Shown: positions 43,690 through 52,757, numbered from the stretch's first letter. The stretch: DNA of 64,000 bases from an uncultured Eubacteriaceae bacterium (GCA_903789635.1 CAIFEY010000011.1:784-64783), one strand, 5' to 3'. Notes: generated by a model from the sequence alone, not told the origin. Program-made: numbers and translations.

Positions 43690-43877
43690 ATTACTAAGAA
43701 CTTCCCGGATCAGCCTGATCTGTCCAGTGAGCGGTTACAGACGCGGCCTGAGCAGGCTGCGGGCAGACGAGAAACGTCACAGATCAGGGCGCATTATTAT
43801 GGTAATGAATAATGCGGGACCGTATAATAGAACAGTATAATAGAGATAATGTCATTCTGCGGAAAGGAGGCGAAACG

Positions 43878-44441
43878 ATGAGTAACCAAACGACTGGCCG
43901 CGATCAAAAACCGAATAAGCTGAGATACCTGAGGAACTGGAAGACGCTGCACTACTTCTGCACGTCTGAGCAGGGAAACGAGATCCGCGTATGCGGTGTA
44001 AAGAAGAAGGACACCGACATCTGGGTCGGCGGACGGGTCAGGATGGTTTCCATCGACACGCCTCCGCTGCGCTATTACTGCGGGAAGATCCCGGTCTGGC
44101 ATTCGGACGGGGCCGAGGACGGCGAGGACCGGATCTGGTGGAAGATCTCCAGGGATCCGGCCGCGCTGAAGAGGTTCAGGAGGAACGCGACCGCGGTCGC
44201 TGCGTATTCCAGGACGCATAACGACGGGGTGCCGCTGTACGAGTACGAGGCCGCCAGGTCGGCCAAGAAGCTGCGCATCCGCATGTTCATGTTCGTCATG
44301 GTCATCTGCGTAGGCGTGCTCTGCGGCGCGGCGTTCTTCTTCACGCACGACGGAACGCTGGTGAAGCATAAGGGGCTGCCGATGATCATCGCGTCGAACG
44401 CCGGAAACTCGCTGGAAGGCGGCAACGGGCAGAGCGACTGA
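43878..44441 (+). CDS. Unknown protein with one C-terminal membrane helix
   Basis: A 187-residue protein. The N-terminal ~135 residues are soluble, basic and aromatic-rich (LRYLRNWKTLHYFCTSEQGNEIRVCGVKKK, IWVGGRVRMVSIDTPPLRYYCGK). A single helix MFMFVMVICVGVLCGAAFFF follows near residue 145, then a short tail. I do not recognise the family. The ATG at 43878 has AAAGGAGG eight bases upstream, so I use it rather than an earlier ATG at 43812. Two TATAAT-like boxes lie at about 43823 and 43837. It is a single gene ending in a terminator. Confidence 0.7.
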   Translation: MSNQTTGRDQKPNKLRYLRNWKTLHYFCTSEQGNEIRVCGVKKKDTDIWVGGRVRMVSIDTPPLRYYCGKIPVWHSDGAEDGEDRIWWKISRDPAALKRFRRNATAVAAYSRTHNDGVPLYEYEAARSAKKLRIRMFMFVMVICVGVLCGAAFFFTHDGTLVKHKGLPMIIASNAGNSLEGGNGQSD

Positions 44442-44477
44442 CCGCCGCGCGGACTGCGGCTTCCCATCAGACATGGT

Positions 44478-44520
44478 CCGGGGAAGGGGGTCGTCTCCTT
44501 CTCCGGTTTGGTTTTTGTCT
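44478..44520 (+). terminator. Terminator after the unknown membrane-anchored protein
   Basis: CCGGGGAAGG (44478-44487) pairs with CCTTCTCCGG (44497-44506) with one mismatch, followed by TTTGGTTTTTGT. Confidence 0.75.
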
Positions 44521-44621
44521 TAGGGACAGAAGCGGGCGTGCTATGGAAAATCAGGGCTTTCCATGGTACAATATATGATATTTGACCCGAAGTAATTATG
44601 AGAAAGAAGGCTCAATAAGAT

Positions 44622-45506
44622 ATGGAATATACCAACCCGAAGATGGGAAGAAACGATCTGTGCTGGTGCGGAAGCGGCAAGAAGTATAAGAAGTGCCACA
44701 TGGAGATGGATTTAAAGATCGACGAATTCGAGGAGCGCGGCTACGAGGTACCGCCGCGGTCCATCATCAAGACACCGGAGCAGATCGAGGGCATCCGGGA
44801 GAGCGCTAAGATCAACATCGCAGCCCTGGACGCGGTCGCGGAGAAGATTCACGTCGGCATGCCGACGATCGAGATCGATGACCTCGTCTACGACGTTGTA
44901 ACGAAGGCGGGCGCGATCCCTGCAGACCTGAACTACGAGGGATATCCGAAGAGCGTGTGCACCTCCATCAACAACGAGGTCTGCCACGGAATTCCGTCGG
45001 AGGACATCATCCTGAAGGACGGCGACATCGTCAACGTCGACATGTCGACGATCTACAAGGGATATTTCTCCGATTCCTCCCGCATGTTCATGATCGGTGA
45101 CGTCTCGGAGGAGAATCAGAAGCTCGTCCGCGTCGCCAAGGAATGCGTGGACCTGGGCGTCAAGGCGGTCAAGCCATGGCAGACGCTCGGCGACATGGGT
45201 GACGTGATTCACCGCCACGCGCGCGAGAACGGTTGCAGCGTCGTCTGGGAGTTCGGCGGCCACGGCTGCGGATGCGAGTTCCACGAGGAACCTTTCGTCA
45301 GCTACGTCAGCAAGCCGGGAGAGGAGATGCTCCTGGTCCCGGGCATGTGCTTCACGATCGAGCCGATGGTCAACCTCGGCGGACCGGAGATCGAGGTCGA
45401 CAAGAAGAACGGCTGGACGGTCTACACGCGCGACGGCAGCATGTCCGCGCAGTGGGAGGTCCAGGTCGTCGTCACCGAGGACGGGTGCGAGGTCCTGGCG
45501 TACTAA
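44622..45506 (+). CDS. map: Methionine aminopeptidase type I with SEC-C zinc motif
   Basis: A 294-residue enzyme removes the initiator methionine from nascent proteins. The N-terminus carries a SEC-C zinc motif (RNDLCWCGSGKKYKKCH, residues 10-26). The catalytic pita-bread fold has the five metal ligands in context: NVDMSTIYKGYFSDSSR (two aspartates), GGHGCGCEFHEEP (histidine), FTIEPM (glutamate) and SAQWEVQVVV (glutamate). SEC-C fused forms are known in Clostridia and may aid ribosome contact. The gene stands alone, with a terminator at 45585. Confidence 0.95.
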   Translation: MEYTNPKMGRNDLCWCGSGKKYKKCHMEMDLKIDEFEERGYEVPPRSIIKTPEQIEGIRESAKINIAALDAVAEKIHVGMPTIEIDDLVYDVVTKAGAIPADLNYEGYPKSVCTSINNEVCHGIPSEDIILKDGDIVNVDMSTIYKGYFSDSSRMFMIGDVSEENQKLVRVAKECVDLGVKAVKPWQTLGDMGDVIHRHARENGCSVVWEFGGHGCGCEFHEEPFVSYVSKPGEEMLLVPGMCFTIEPMVNLGGPEIEVDKKNGWTVYTRDGSMSAQWEVQVVVTEDGCEVLAY

Positions 45507-45584
45507 GCTGCGGGGGAGCATTCGCATCTATGGCAGAACTCGCCGGACTGCAGCGTTATAAGCATTATGGAAATGAAGAGATGG

Positions 45585-45621
45585 GGGCTGTGAAACGAAT
45601 GCGTTTCACGGCCTCTTTTTT
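45585..45621 (+). terminator. Terminator of map
   Basis: GGCTGTGAAACG (45586-45597) pairs with CGTTTCACGGCC (45602-45613) with one wobble, followed by TCTTTTTT. Confidence 0.92.
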
Positions 45622-45759
45622 AGTGCGGAGAACATCGCGCCGTGAATATGATAATAAAAATGTTATCGAAAACGCGTGGGATTGGCATTTCAAAAGTCTC
45701 CCGGAAACTGATAAAGTTTTATCAGAGAGATACTTGAGTAGACTGAGGAGGTTGTAAGT

Positions 45760-46692
45760 ATGAAGATTTTAGGCATTTCCGCCGGGACTAAGAACGGCAG
45801 CAACGACTGCATGTGTAAAGAAGCTCTGATGGGCGCGAAGGAGAGGGGCGCAGAGGTTGAATTTATCAACCTGTTCGATTTAAATATTCAGCACTGCACC
45901 GGATGCACGGCATGCGTCAACGCGATATTCAGCACCGGCAGAAAGGTATGTTCGCTGAAGGATGACTTCGAGTGGCTGATGGAGAAGATGCTGGATGCAG
46001 ATGGGATTGTCTTTGCCGTTCCTATCTTTGAGAAAGGAACTCCGGGTATCTTCCACACCGTCATGGACCGCTTCGGACCGAGCGCAGACAGAGGCATGCT
46101 GACCGCGGCAACGGAAATCGCAAAGAAGACCGGCGCGCAGGCACCGGACCCAAGATGGCTTCAGGACAAGGTGATCTCCTACATGAGCATCGGCGGCTCT
46201 GACTGGCACACCCGCACGCAGTGCGACTGCGGCATCCAGGCGATGACGCCGATGTGGACGATCATCGATAACGAGGTATTCCAGTGGTCCCTGGGAATCC
46301 TTTCCGATGACAGCAAGGTCGCCAGAGCGCATGAAATCGGCGTAAACATTGCCGAGGCCGCTGCGGACATCCCGCACGCAGAGTACAAGGGCGAGCCGGG
46401 ACTGTGCCCGCACTGCCACTGCCGCGAGTTCTTCTTCCACAGCGACGGCGTCGTAGAGTGCTGCCAGTGCGGTATTCGCGGAAAAATGGAAATTGCGGAT
46501 GGTAAATACAAGTTCGTATTCCCGGAGGAACAGCTGGAGCATGCACACGACACCATGTCCGGCAAGTTCATCCACTCTCAGGATATCGACAGAGAAAACG
46601 GCGCAGCACATGAATTCAGAAAGACGGAGGCATATAAGGAGAAGCTGCAGAAGTATAAGGAGTTTATCGGCAGATCCGTTCCGGAGAGATAG
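45760..46692 (+). CDS. Flavodoxin-like NAD(P)H-dependent oxidoreductase with zinc ribbon
   Basis: A 310-residue protein. Residues 1 to about 215 are a flavodoxin-like FMN reductase fold: MKILGISAGTKNGSND phosphate loop, IQHCTGCTACVN cysteines, and FAVPIFEKGTPGIFHTVMDR. A zinc-ribbon-like segment follows (CPHCHCREFFFHSDGVVECCQCGIRG), then a helical tail. The four-cysteine insert is unusual for this family. GAGGAGG precedes the start. It lies 115 bases upstream of a protein of unknown family with the same direction, and in a neighbourhood with a LysR gene and a propeller protein. The cluster may act on a specific organic substrate. Confidence 0.82.
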   Translation: MKILGISAGTKNGSNDCMCKEALMGAKERGAEVEFINLFDLNIQHCTGCTACVNAIFSTGRKVCSLKDDFEWLMEKMLDADGIVFAVPIFEKGTPGIFHTVMDRFGPSADRGMLTAATEIAKKTGAQAPDPRWLQDKVISYMSIGGSDWHTRTQCDCGIQAMTPMWTIIDNEVFQWSLGILSDDSKVARAHEIGVNIAEAAADIPHAEYKGEPGLCPHCHCREFFFHSDGVVECCQCGIRGKMEIADGKYKFVFPEEQLEHAHDTMSGKFIHSQDIDRENGAAHEFRKTEAYKEKLQKYKEFIGRSVPER

Positions 46693-46807
46693 GGAACTGT
46701 GAACTTTGTCTGCCGAAACCCGCGGCGGATCAGGGGTGCGGGCGGCCGAAGCCTGCGGTTATAAAGGAAAGTTATTATATTTGATAAGAAATGGAGATAG
46801 GTAAGAA

Positions 46808-47653
46808 ATGGCTTATGATTTTCAGATTTCAAGAAGTTTGATCTATGTAGGTCTAGCGAAGGAGGAGTATCGCCCTAAGCTGATGGACTGGCTGTATCGC
46901 CACCACATTCCGGACAGCATGAGCAACTTCGGACCTTACTGCACCAAGTACGCGTTCTATCAGTCGTATCCGACCCCGCCGACCGGCGAGAAGTTCGGCG
47001 CGCGTGCGATGCAGCTGACGGAGCACTACTGGCTGGTCAATGAGCACATGCCGGAGATGAAGAACCGCAGCATGTCGGAGTTCATGCCGATGGATGTGCT
47101 GCGCTGGCAGGGCTGTCTCCCGGATATTGATATGGGGGAGCAGAAGTTTGAGAGCGGTGACGCCGGACGCACAGCCGGCGGCAACGTCGACTGCCCTCCG
47201 TTCATCTTTGCGTTCGTTCCGCTGAACTGGGAGGACGATTTCAAGGGTGCGGGCAGGACCGTAGAGGACGGCCCGAACTACAGATGGCAGTTCCTTCTGC
47301 AGTATCCGGAAGGGGTCAGCAAGGAAGAAGGAGAGAAGTGGTTCTATGAGGAATGGGTTCCGTACTTCGAGAACTGTCCGTATGTGAACCGCTTCGTCAG
47401 CAGCAGGGTCTCTGCCAACTACGGCGCGCCGAGTGCACAGTTCGACCGCTGTGCGGAGATGTGGTTCGCAGGTGAAGAGGAGTGGAAGAAGGCCGTCGAT
47501 CGTGCGGCAAAGAAGATCAGGAAGCCGGAATGGGCTGAGTCTGATGAGTTCCCGTACCTGCGTCCGCAGTTCAACATTGCCTCGATCTTCACCGGAGACA
47601 TGGCAACCATGGATGCATATTCGCAGTATCACGGATACATCACGATGCGGTAA
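46808..47653 (+). CDS. Unknown conserved-looking protein (possible dimeric alpha/beta barrel)
   Basis: A 281-residue soluble protein rich in aromatic residues. The start MAYDFQISRSLIYVGLAKEEYRPKLMDWLYRHHIPDSM and the middle VPLNWEDDFKGAGRTVEDGPNYRWQFLLQYPEGVSKEEGEKWFYEEWVPYF suggest two related halves, as in EthD/Dabb-type barrels; this is a weak impression. It has no signal peptide. It follows the flavodoxin-like gene and is convergent with a LysR gene. I cannot assign a function. Confidence 0.65.
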   Translation: MAYDFQISRSLIYVGLAKEEYRPKLMDWLYRHHIPDSMSNFGPYCTKYAFYQSYPTPPTGEKFGARAMQLTEHYWLVNEHMPEMKNRSMSEFMPMDVLRWQGCLPDIDMGEQKFESGDAGRTAGGNVDCPPFIFAFVPLNWEDDFKGAGRTVEDGPNYRWQFLLQYPEGVSKEEGEKWFYEEWVPYFENCPYVNRFVSSRVSANYGAPSAQFDRCAEMWFAGEEEWKKAVDRAAKKIRKPEWAESDEFPYLRPQFNIASIFTGDMATMDAYSQYHGYITMR

Positions 47654-47703
47654 TACCGGTTTGATAACCAGTTTCATTCAATCGGGCGCGGGATGTTAAA
47701 CCA

Positions 47704-47732
47704 AAGGCCGGCGCGTCTGCAGCGCCGGCCTT
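47704..47732. terminator. Bidirectional terminator between convergent genes
   Basis: AAGGCCGGCGC (47704-47714) and GCGCCGGCCTT (47722-47732) pair perfectly around GTCTGCA, between the unknown protein and the leftward LysR gene. The T runs are short. Confidence 0.75.
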
Positions 47733-47735
47733 AAT

Positions 47736-48605
47736 TTACTGTCCCAGCCTTGCCTTCAGGGCATCCCGGAAAATCGGGATGGACGGATGGGAAGACATGG
47801 CCTTCCAGACAAGACAGATATGGTGGTAATTATTGATGTCATATGTATGCATGTGCGGTTCGGAAATACCCTGGCCCCATTCATCGTAGAATGCGATGCC
47901 CAGGCCGCTGGCCACGTTGGCGATCACGCTGTCCGTGTTGGCTACGGTTTTCAGCTTGGGGATAAAGTCGTAAGCGCTTCCGAAGGACTCGATATGGCTG
48001 ACCACTCGCTGCGTGTACCTGTCGTCGGAGATGAGGAAGTAGTAGTTGGCGAAGTCCTCCGGTCCGGTAATCTGCTCCGGGGAAATCAGATAGTCCGAGT
48101 ACAGAATCTTTCGGCCGATGGAGGCGACGCGCTCGTAGTTGATCCAGGATTCGCCGGCGATATTGTTCTCGATGGTGAGGATGGCGTCCAGCGTCTCCTC
48201 ATTCAGCGACTCGATCAGTGCTTCCAGGTGGAGGCAGTCCAAGGTCAGTTTGAATTGAGGCTCGATCCTTTTACATGCCAGGATGGTGTCGCGGAGAATG
48301 CTAGGAATGCTCCAGCCCGAATTGTAACCGAAATGCAGAACCGGGTAATCGGTTTTCATCAGCGCATTCGTATCCTTGAACTCCAGGGAGAAGCGAAGGA
48401 ACATGTTGTAGTAGACCTTGCCTTTCTCGGTCAAAGCAAGCTTCTTGTTGCTGGAACGGCAGAACAGTTCGACGCCCAGCTCGTTCTCCAGCGAGGCGAT
48501 ATAGCGGCTCACGGCAGGCTGGGTGAGGAACAGCTGCTCGGCGGCTTTGGTGAAGTTCAGCTCCTTAGCGGCGATGAGAAAACAATTGATCTGCTTATCC
48601 GTCAT
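47736..48605 (-). CDS. LysR family transcriptional regulator
   Basis: A 289-residue LysR-type regulator: MTDKQINCFLIAAKELNFTKAAEQLFLTQPAVSRYIASLENELGVELFCRSSNKKLALTEKG is a textbook N-terminal winged helix. The effector-binding domain follows. AAAGGAT lies upstream of the ATG. It is divergent from the LVIVD propeller gene (86 bases between coding starts) and convergent with the unknown protein, so it most likely controls the propeller gene and perhaps the flavodoxin gene. Effector unknown. Confidence 0.9.
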   Translation of the reverse strand: MTDKQINCFLIAAKELNFTKAAEQLFLTQPAVSRYIASLENELGVELFCRSSNKKLALTEKGKVYYNMFLRFSLEFKDTNALMKTDYPVLHFGYNSGWSIPSILRDTILACKRIEPQFKLTLDCLHLEALIESLNEETLDAILTIENNIAGESWINYERVASIGRKILYSDYLISPEQITGPEDFANYYFLISDDRYTQRVVSHIESFGSAYDFIPKLKTVANTDSVIANVASGLGIAFYDEWGQGISEPHMHTYDINNYHHICLVWKAMSSHPSIPIFRDALKARLGQ

Positions 48606-48690
48606 AGGTAGGATCCTTTCGTTTCATTCTCGGTAAATAATTAAAATCTCAATATTAGAAATTATATCATACAGGAAAGTGGGAAATACA

Positions 48691-50061
48691 ATGTCAGATA
48701 AATTTTATGCAAAAAGCCCGGGGAATGAGGGCTACATCAAGAACATGGAGGTGATCGGCTTCCACGACTGTGACCGGCACTACCTGTTCCAGACCCAGCT
48801 GTACAAGACGGCGGAAGGAAAATACTATCTGTACGGCGGCTGCTTCAAGGGTACGGGGATCGAGATCATCGATGTGACCGATCCAAGAAATCCGAAGACG
48901 GTGCAGTACATGGATGTGTATGACCCGGAGAAGTACTCCTACATGTCCACGCCGAAGGTACAGGTCTGCGAGGACCTGATGATCGTGGCTACCGGAAACT
49001 GCCTGGAATTCCTGCACGGCCCTGCGCCGGAGAACTTCACGCCGGTGCCGGGCGGAGTCACTATCTACAGCCTGAAGGAAGACCCGGAGCATCCGAAGAA
49101 GCTGTCCTTCTGGGCTACCGGAGACAGCAGTCCGGGTTCCGGCGTGCACCGTTTCTGCTACAACGGTGGAAAATACATGCATCTTTCCGCAACGGCGCCG
49201 GGCTTCATCGGGTACATCTACCGGATCGTGGACATCTCTGACCCGACATATCCGGTGGAGGCGGGCAGATGGTGGAATCCGGGACAGTTCCTGGGAAACC
49301 AGACCAAGGCAGCGCAGGAGAAGGAAATTCACGGATGGAACGGATACGATACCTATCCGGGATATGTGCACTATCCGTACGTGCTCGGAGACAAGGCTTA
49401 CCTGAGCTGTGTCGGCGCAGGCTTCAAGATCCTGGATATTTCCAACCCGCAGGTTCCGCAGGTGCTTGGTGAGGTGGGAATGACTCCTCCGTTTGCGACA
49501 AAGTTCGGCGGTGCACTTTGTCACACCTTCATGCCGATTATCGGGACCAATTATGCGGTCGGCTTACAGGAGGGCGAGCGCTTCTGGTGTGTAACCCCTG
49601 AGCTGCAGGAGCATTTCGGCATCCAGTCCATGTGCGGCATCGAGATGTTCGACGTCTCAAATCCGGAGGATCCGGTCATGATTTCCGTATTCCCGTATCC
49701 GGAAGTTCCTGAGGATTTCCCGTACGAGAACTTCAACTACTGCGGGCTGGAGAAACCGGGTCCGTTCGGCCCGCATAACATCCACGAACCGATGACCAAC
49801 AAGCCGTGGATCGAGAACCGGAAGGACCGTATCTATGACTGCTACTTCCATGCAGGACTCCGGGTCTACGACGTTTCTGACCCGTACGTTCCAAAGGAAA
49901 TCGCCTATTTCATTCCTCCGAATCCGGAAGAACTCTATTTCGATGTCGAGATGGCGAATCCGCCGCTTGGAACCACTGAGGACTGCGTGGTGGACGACAG
50001 AGGAAACATCTTCGTCAACACGATGCATGACGGCCTCTATATCCTGCGTTCGCTGGTATAG
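48691..50061 (+). CDS. LVIVD-repeat beta-propeller protein
   Basis: A protein of about 456 residues built of repeats with the pattern G-x-x-I-x-D-(V/I)-(S/T)-(D/N)-P-x-x-P, as in GIEIIDVTDPRNPK, YRIVDISDPTYPV, FKILDISNPQVPQ, IEMFDVSNPEDPV and LRVYDVSDPYVPK. This is the LVIVD type of beta-propeller. No signal peptide is visible. The ATG at 48691 has AGGAAAGTGGGAAA upstream; a GTG at 48679 overlaps that site. Several His/Asp/Cys-rich loops (FGPHNIHEP, YDCYFHAG) could bind metal or substrate. Catalytic role is unknown. The divergent LysR gene suggests substrate-induced expression. Confidence 0.83.
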   Translation: MSDKFYAKSPGNEGYIKNMEVIGFHDCDRHYLFQTQLYKTAEGKYYLYGGCFKGTGIEIIDVTDPRNPKTVQYMDVYDPEKYSYMSTPKVQVCEDLMIVATGNCLEFLHGPAPENFTPVPGGVTIYSLKEDPEHPKKLSFWATGDSSPGSGVHRFCYNGGKYMHLSATAPGFIGYIYRIVDISDPTYPVEAGRWWNPGQFLGNQTKAAQEKEIHGWNGYDTYPGYVHYPYVLGDKAYLSCVGAGFKILDISNPQVPQVLGEVGMTPPFATKFGGALCHTFMPIIGTNYAVGLQEGERFWCVTPELQEHFGIQSMCGIEMFDVSNPEDPVMISVFPYPEVPEDFPYENFNYCGLEKPGPFGPHNIHEPMTNKPWIENRKDRIYDCYFHAGLRVYDVSDPYVPKEIAYFIPPNPEELYFDVEMANPPLGTTEDCVVDDRGNIFVNTMHDGLYILRSLV

Positions 50062-50087
50062 CGTCTATCTGCGATAGACGATTCCGA

Positions 50088-50112
50088 CGAGAGCCCCGCG
50101 CAGGGGCTCTCG
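50088..50112. terminator. Hairpin between convergent genes
   Basis: CGAGAGCCCC (50088-50097) pairs with GGGGCTCTCG (50103-50112). A smaller GTCTATC/GATAGAC hairpin precedes it at 50063-50079. Neither has a T tail. Confidence 0.55.
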
Positions 50113-50153
50113 TAATTGGCCATGCAGGCGGCGCCGGCATGGCGCTTGTTATT

Positions 50154-51440
50154 CTATTCCGTTTCGCCGGATGTCTCGCGCTGCCCGCTTTCCTCGCTGT
50201 CTTCCTTCTGCAGCGCCTCGATGTCGCTCAGGATCAGGTGGATGTGGCGGTCGTAGCTCTTAAGAGTGCGCTCCCAGGCGAGCAGGGTGCGGCGGCCGAA
50301 GTCGGTGATCGAGAAGACGCGCTTGGGCTTGCCGGAGGAGCGGTCGATGACGGAGCTCAGGCAGTTGTCCTGCTCGAGCTTCTTCAGGCGGCGGTAGAAG
50401 CCGGCCGGGTCGAGGCTGTCGTCGATCAGGCCGTCGGCCTTCAGCTTCTGCATGAGAAGGAAGCCGTGTGCAGGCTCGCGGCTGAGCTCGATCAGGATCG
50501 ACGGCTGCAGCAGGCGGTCGAGGTAGACGCCGTTGCAGGCGAACTTCATGTCCGGGGTGCGGATGTCCAGGCGCAGCCACGCCTCGTAGAACGTGTTCTG
50601 GAACGTGCGGCGGTTTTTGGCGCGCGGGAGGTTCAGGACGCAGTTCGCGCTGTCGGTCTCCGTCGGGTGCAGGAAGCCGGCCTGCATCGCGCCCGGGTTG
50701 ATGAAGCACGGGGTCGGGTTGTCCTCGAACATCTCCGGGTGAAGGAGGTAGGCCGCGGCGACGCCGTCCCAGAAATACGAGCTGTCCGCGCCGTAGATGA
50801 CCTCCTTGTCGTGGAAGCGGTAGCCGCACTTCTGCGCGATGAACATGCCGGATGGATTGCCGTCCAGGCACATTTTATCCATAAACTCGTTCTTCGGGAG
50901 CTCGGATACCGGCAGGCAGTTGTTTCCTGTGATGATGCTGATATTTTGTCCATGGGTGAGGACGCTGCAGCTCGCCTCGCAGTTGACCGTGAAATTCAGC
51001 TCGTGGAGGGGCGTGGAGCCGTGAATGTACAGGGGCTCCGTGATGCCGCCCATCAGGACGATGCGGTGGATTTTGCTAAAGATGTCCGGGTCGAGCAGGT
51101 AGGCGCCGTAGAGGTTTCCGAGGGAGCCGATGCCGAGGTATTCCAGCTCACCTGGGTATTTATCTGCCGCGTCGACGATCATCCGGGAGGCGTCGCTGAT
51201 CGGATCTTCGCCCTTCTCGCTGCCGATGCAGATCGGAATGCTGGTGAGCCCCGTTTCGTGCAGGAGCGCGCGTGTGCACTGGAACGTCTCCTCCGCGGTG
51301 CCGTTGCCGAAGTTGCAGCCGATGCCGACGATATCCACCTCGTCCGGGCAGCCCGCCAGGTACAGCAGAGCGAGCCCGTCGTCCATCGGACGCCCCTCGA
51401 TCCCCATCGTGTTGTCACAGTCAAAAATGATATGTCTCAT
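50154..51440 (-). CDS. Nucleoside hydrolase-like domain fused to a PadR DNA-binding domain
   Basis: A protein of about 428 residues. Residues 1 to about 305 match inosine/uridine-type nucleoside hydrolases: IIFDCDNTMG...MDDGLALLYLAGCP (Asp7, Asp9, Asp20/21 calcium ligands), IGIGSLGNLYGAYL, VLMGGITEP, LNFTVNCEAS, and FWDGVAAAYLLHPEMF where the usual catalytic His is Trp. The last ~115 residues are a PadR-type winged helix (LLQPSILIELSREPAHGFLLMQKL, GFYRRLKKLEQDNCL, GKPKRVFSITDFGRRTLL). This gives a regulator whose sensor looks like an enzyme. It is divergent from a stand-alone paralogous hydrolase. The ATG at 51440 has GAGAGGG at good spacing; 51446 is too near it. Confidence 0.88.
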   Translation of the reverse strand: MRHIIFDCDNTMGIEGRPMDDGLALLYLAGCPDEVDIVGIGCNFGNGTAEETFQCTRALLHETGLTSIPICIGSEKGEDPISDASRMIVDAADKYPGELEYLGIGSLGNLYGAYLLDPDIFSKIHRIVLMGGITEPLYIHGSTPLHELNFTVNCEASCSVLTHGQNISIITGNNCLPVSELPKNEFMDKMCLDGNPSGMFIAQKCGYRFHDKEVIYGADSSYFWDGVAAAYLLHPEMFEDNPTPCFINPGAMQAGFLHPTETDSANCVLNLPRAKNRRTFQNTFYEAWLRLDIRTPDMKFACNGVYLDRLLQPSILIELSREPAHGFLLMQKLKADGLIDDSLDPAGFYRRLKKLEQDNCLSSVIDRSSGKPKRVFSITDFGRRTLLAWERTLKSYDRHIHLILSDIEALQKEDSEESGQRETSGETE

Positions 51441-51664
51441 GCTCATCCCTCTCTTTTTCGTAAATGTTTCTGCCTCGTCCGTTTATCATCATTCAATTTC
51501 ATTAATATTTATATATCTATCATTATATGTCATTTCCGCCTTCTTTTCCCGACAAAAATCACGCACCCAGGCAATTATTTCCTGTTCTGATGAAAAATGG
51601 TTTGTCTGTTCAGAAGATAGTGAAAATTATTGGGATAATCAATAGAAAAACAGCGCCGATTTCA

Positions 51665-51713
51665 TTGACTAGGTCTATCATGTTGGGGTATTCTGTTAAT
51701 ATATATACTAGAC
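51665..51713 (+). promoter_or_regulatory. Candidate promoter and repeat in the hydrolase divergent region
   Basis: TTGACT (51665-51670) and TATTCT (51689-51694) are 18 bases apart. GTCTA (51673-51677) and TAGAC (51708-51712) form an inverted repeat around the start site. It lies in the 296-base gap between the PadR fusion and the free hydrolase, where the PadR domain may bind. Confidence 0.35.
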
Positions 51714-51736
51714 TTGGTCAAATAGAGAGGACAATG

Positions 51737-52678
51737 ATGGGGAAGATTCCGGTAATTCTGGACTGCGATAACACGATGGGCGTTCCCGGCTGCGATGTCG
51801 ACGACGGCATGGCGCTGCTCTACCTTTTAGGATGCCCGGAGGTTCGGCTGCTCGGCGTGACCTGCGCATACGGAAACAGCACGCAGGAGACCGTGTACCA
51901 GAACACCGTTCGGCTGCTGAAGGCATGGGGCAGGGAAGACATCCCGGTCCTGCGGGGAGCGGAATCGGGGCATGGCGCCGATCTTTCCGCATCGATGGCG
52001 TCGGCGTTCCTGCGGGAGCATGCGCAGCGCCGCTCCGGGGAACTGGTCGTGATCGCGACCGGCTCGATGACCAATCTGCTCGGCGCGGAACGGCGGAAAC
52101 CCGGGTTTTTCCGCGATGTTCGGATGTTTTCTTTGATGGGAGGGCTCACGGAGCCGCTGCTTGTCGGAGGGCAGCCGATGAGTGAGCTGAACCTGTCCTG
52201 CGACCCGGAAGCTTCGGTTTCCGTCTGCAGGCTGGGCGGAGACGTCCGGATCGCGACCGCACAGAACTCCCTCCGCTCCATGATCAATGAGGAGGTGTTC
52301 GTTCAGGAGATGGGCGACCATCCGGGCGAGCTCGCGGAGTTCCTGCGCAGGGAACTGGCGTACTGGTTCCGCTACTACCGGGAAAACTACAGGCTCGGCG
52401 GGTTCGTCTGCTGGGACGTGATGGCAGCCGTGCAGGCGATTCACCCGGAGATGCTCAACATGAAGAAATGCTGGATATCCCCGACGCCGGAGTCGCTGTC
52501 GACCGGGATGCTGATCTCGGAAGGGACGGATGAAGCAGACGGGACGGCTGCAACGACTGGGACAGACGGAACGAGCGTCCCGGAGGTGGAAGTATATTTA
52601 CCGGAGATTGAGGATCTGGAAGCGTACACGCGGCACGTGTACGGGACGATCTTCTCGGCGGCAGTGGATATCCGCTGA
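51737..52678 (+). CDS. Nucleoside hydrolase (IUNH family)
   Basis: A 313-residue enzyme expected to split the N-glycosidic bond of a ribonucleoside. The N-terminal calcium site is VILDCDNTMG...DVDDGMALLYLLGCP (Asp9, Asp11, Asp22/23), followed by VIATGSMTNLL, SLMGGLTEP, LNLSCDPEAS and CWDVMAAVQAIHPEML. As in the fused paralogue, the usual HD is WD, so the acid catalyst differs from classic IU-type enzymes. An acidic Thr-rich insert lies near residue 265. ATG 51737 has GAGAGG six bases upstream. An ABC importer operon follows after 79 bases. Confidence 0.87.
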   Translation: MGKIPVILDCDNTMGVPGCDVDDGMALLYLLGCPEVRLLGVTCAYGNSTQETVYQNTVRLLKAWGREDIPVLRGAESGHGADLSASMASAFLREHAQRRSGELVVIATGSMTNLLGAERRKPGFFRDVRMFSLMGGLTEPLLVGGQPMSELNLSCDPEASVSVCRLGGDVRIATAQNSLRSMINEEVFVQEMGDHPGELAEFLRRELAYWFRYYRENYRLGGFVCWDVMAAVQAIHPEMLNMKKCWISPTPESLSTGMLISEGTDEADGTAATTGTDGTSVPEVEVYLPEIEDLEAYTRHVYGTIFSAAVDIR

Positions 52679-52697
52679 GGATTTGTAACATGTTAAC

Positions 52698-52724
52698 AAC
52701 GCTGCGAAGCGGCGTTTATATTTT
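52698..52724 (+). terminator. Weak hairpin between hydrolase and ABC genes
   Basis: AACGC (52698-52702) pairs with GCGTT (52712-52716) plus an inner GC/GC pair, followed by TATATTTTG, which runs into a TTTTGTCTGA word. It may attenuate rather than stop transcription. Confidence 0.45.
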
Positions 52725-52757
52725 GTCTGATGAGTTAAGATGAAAAAGGAGTAGTTT

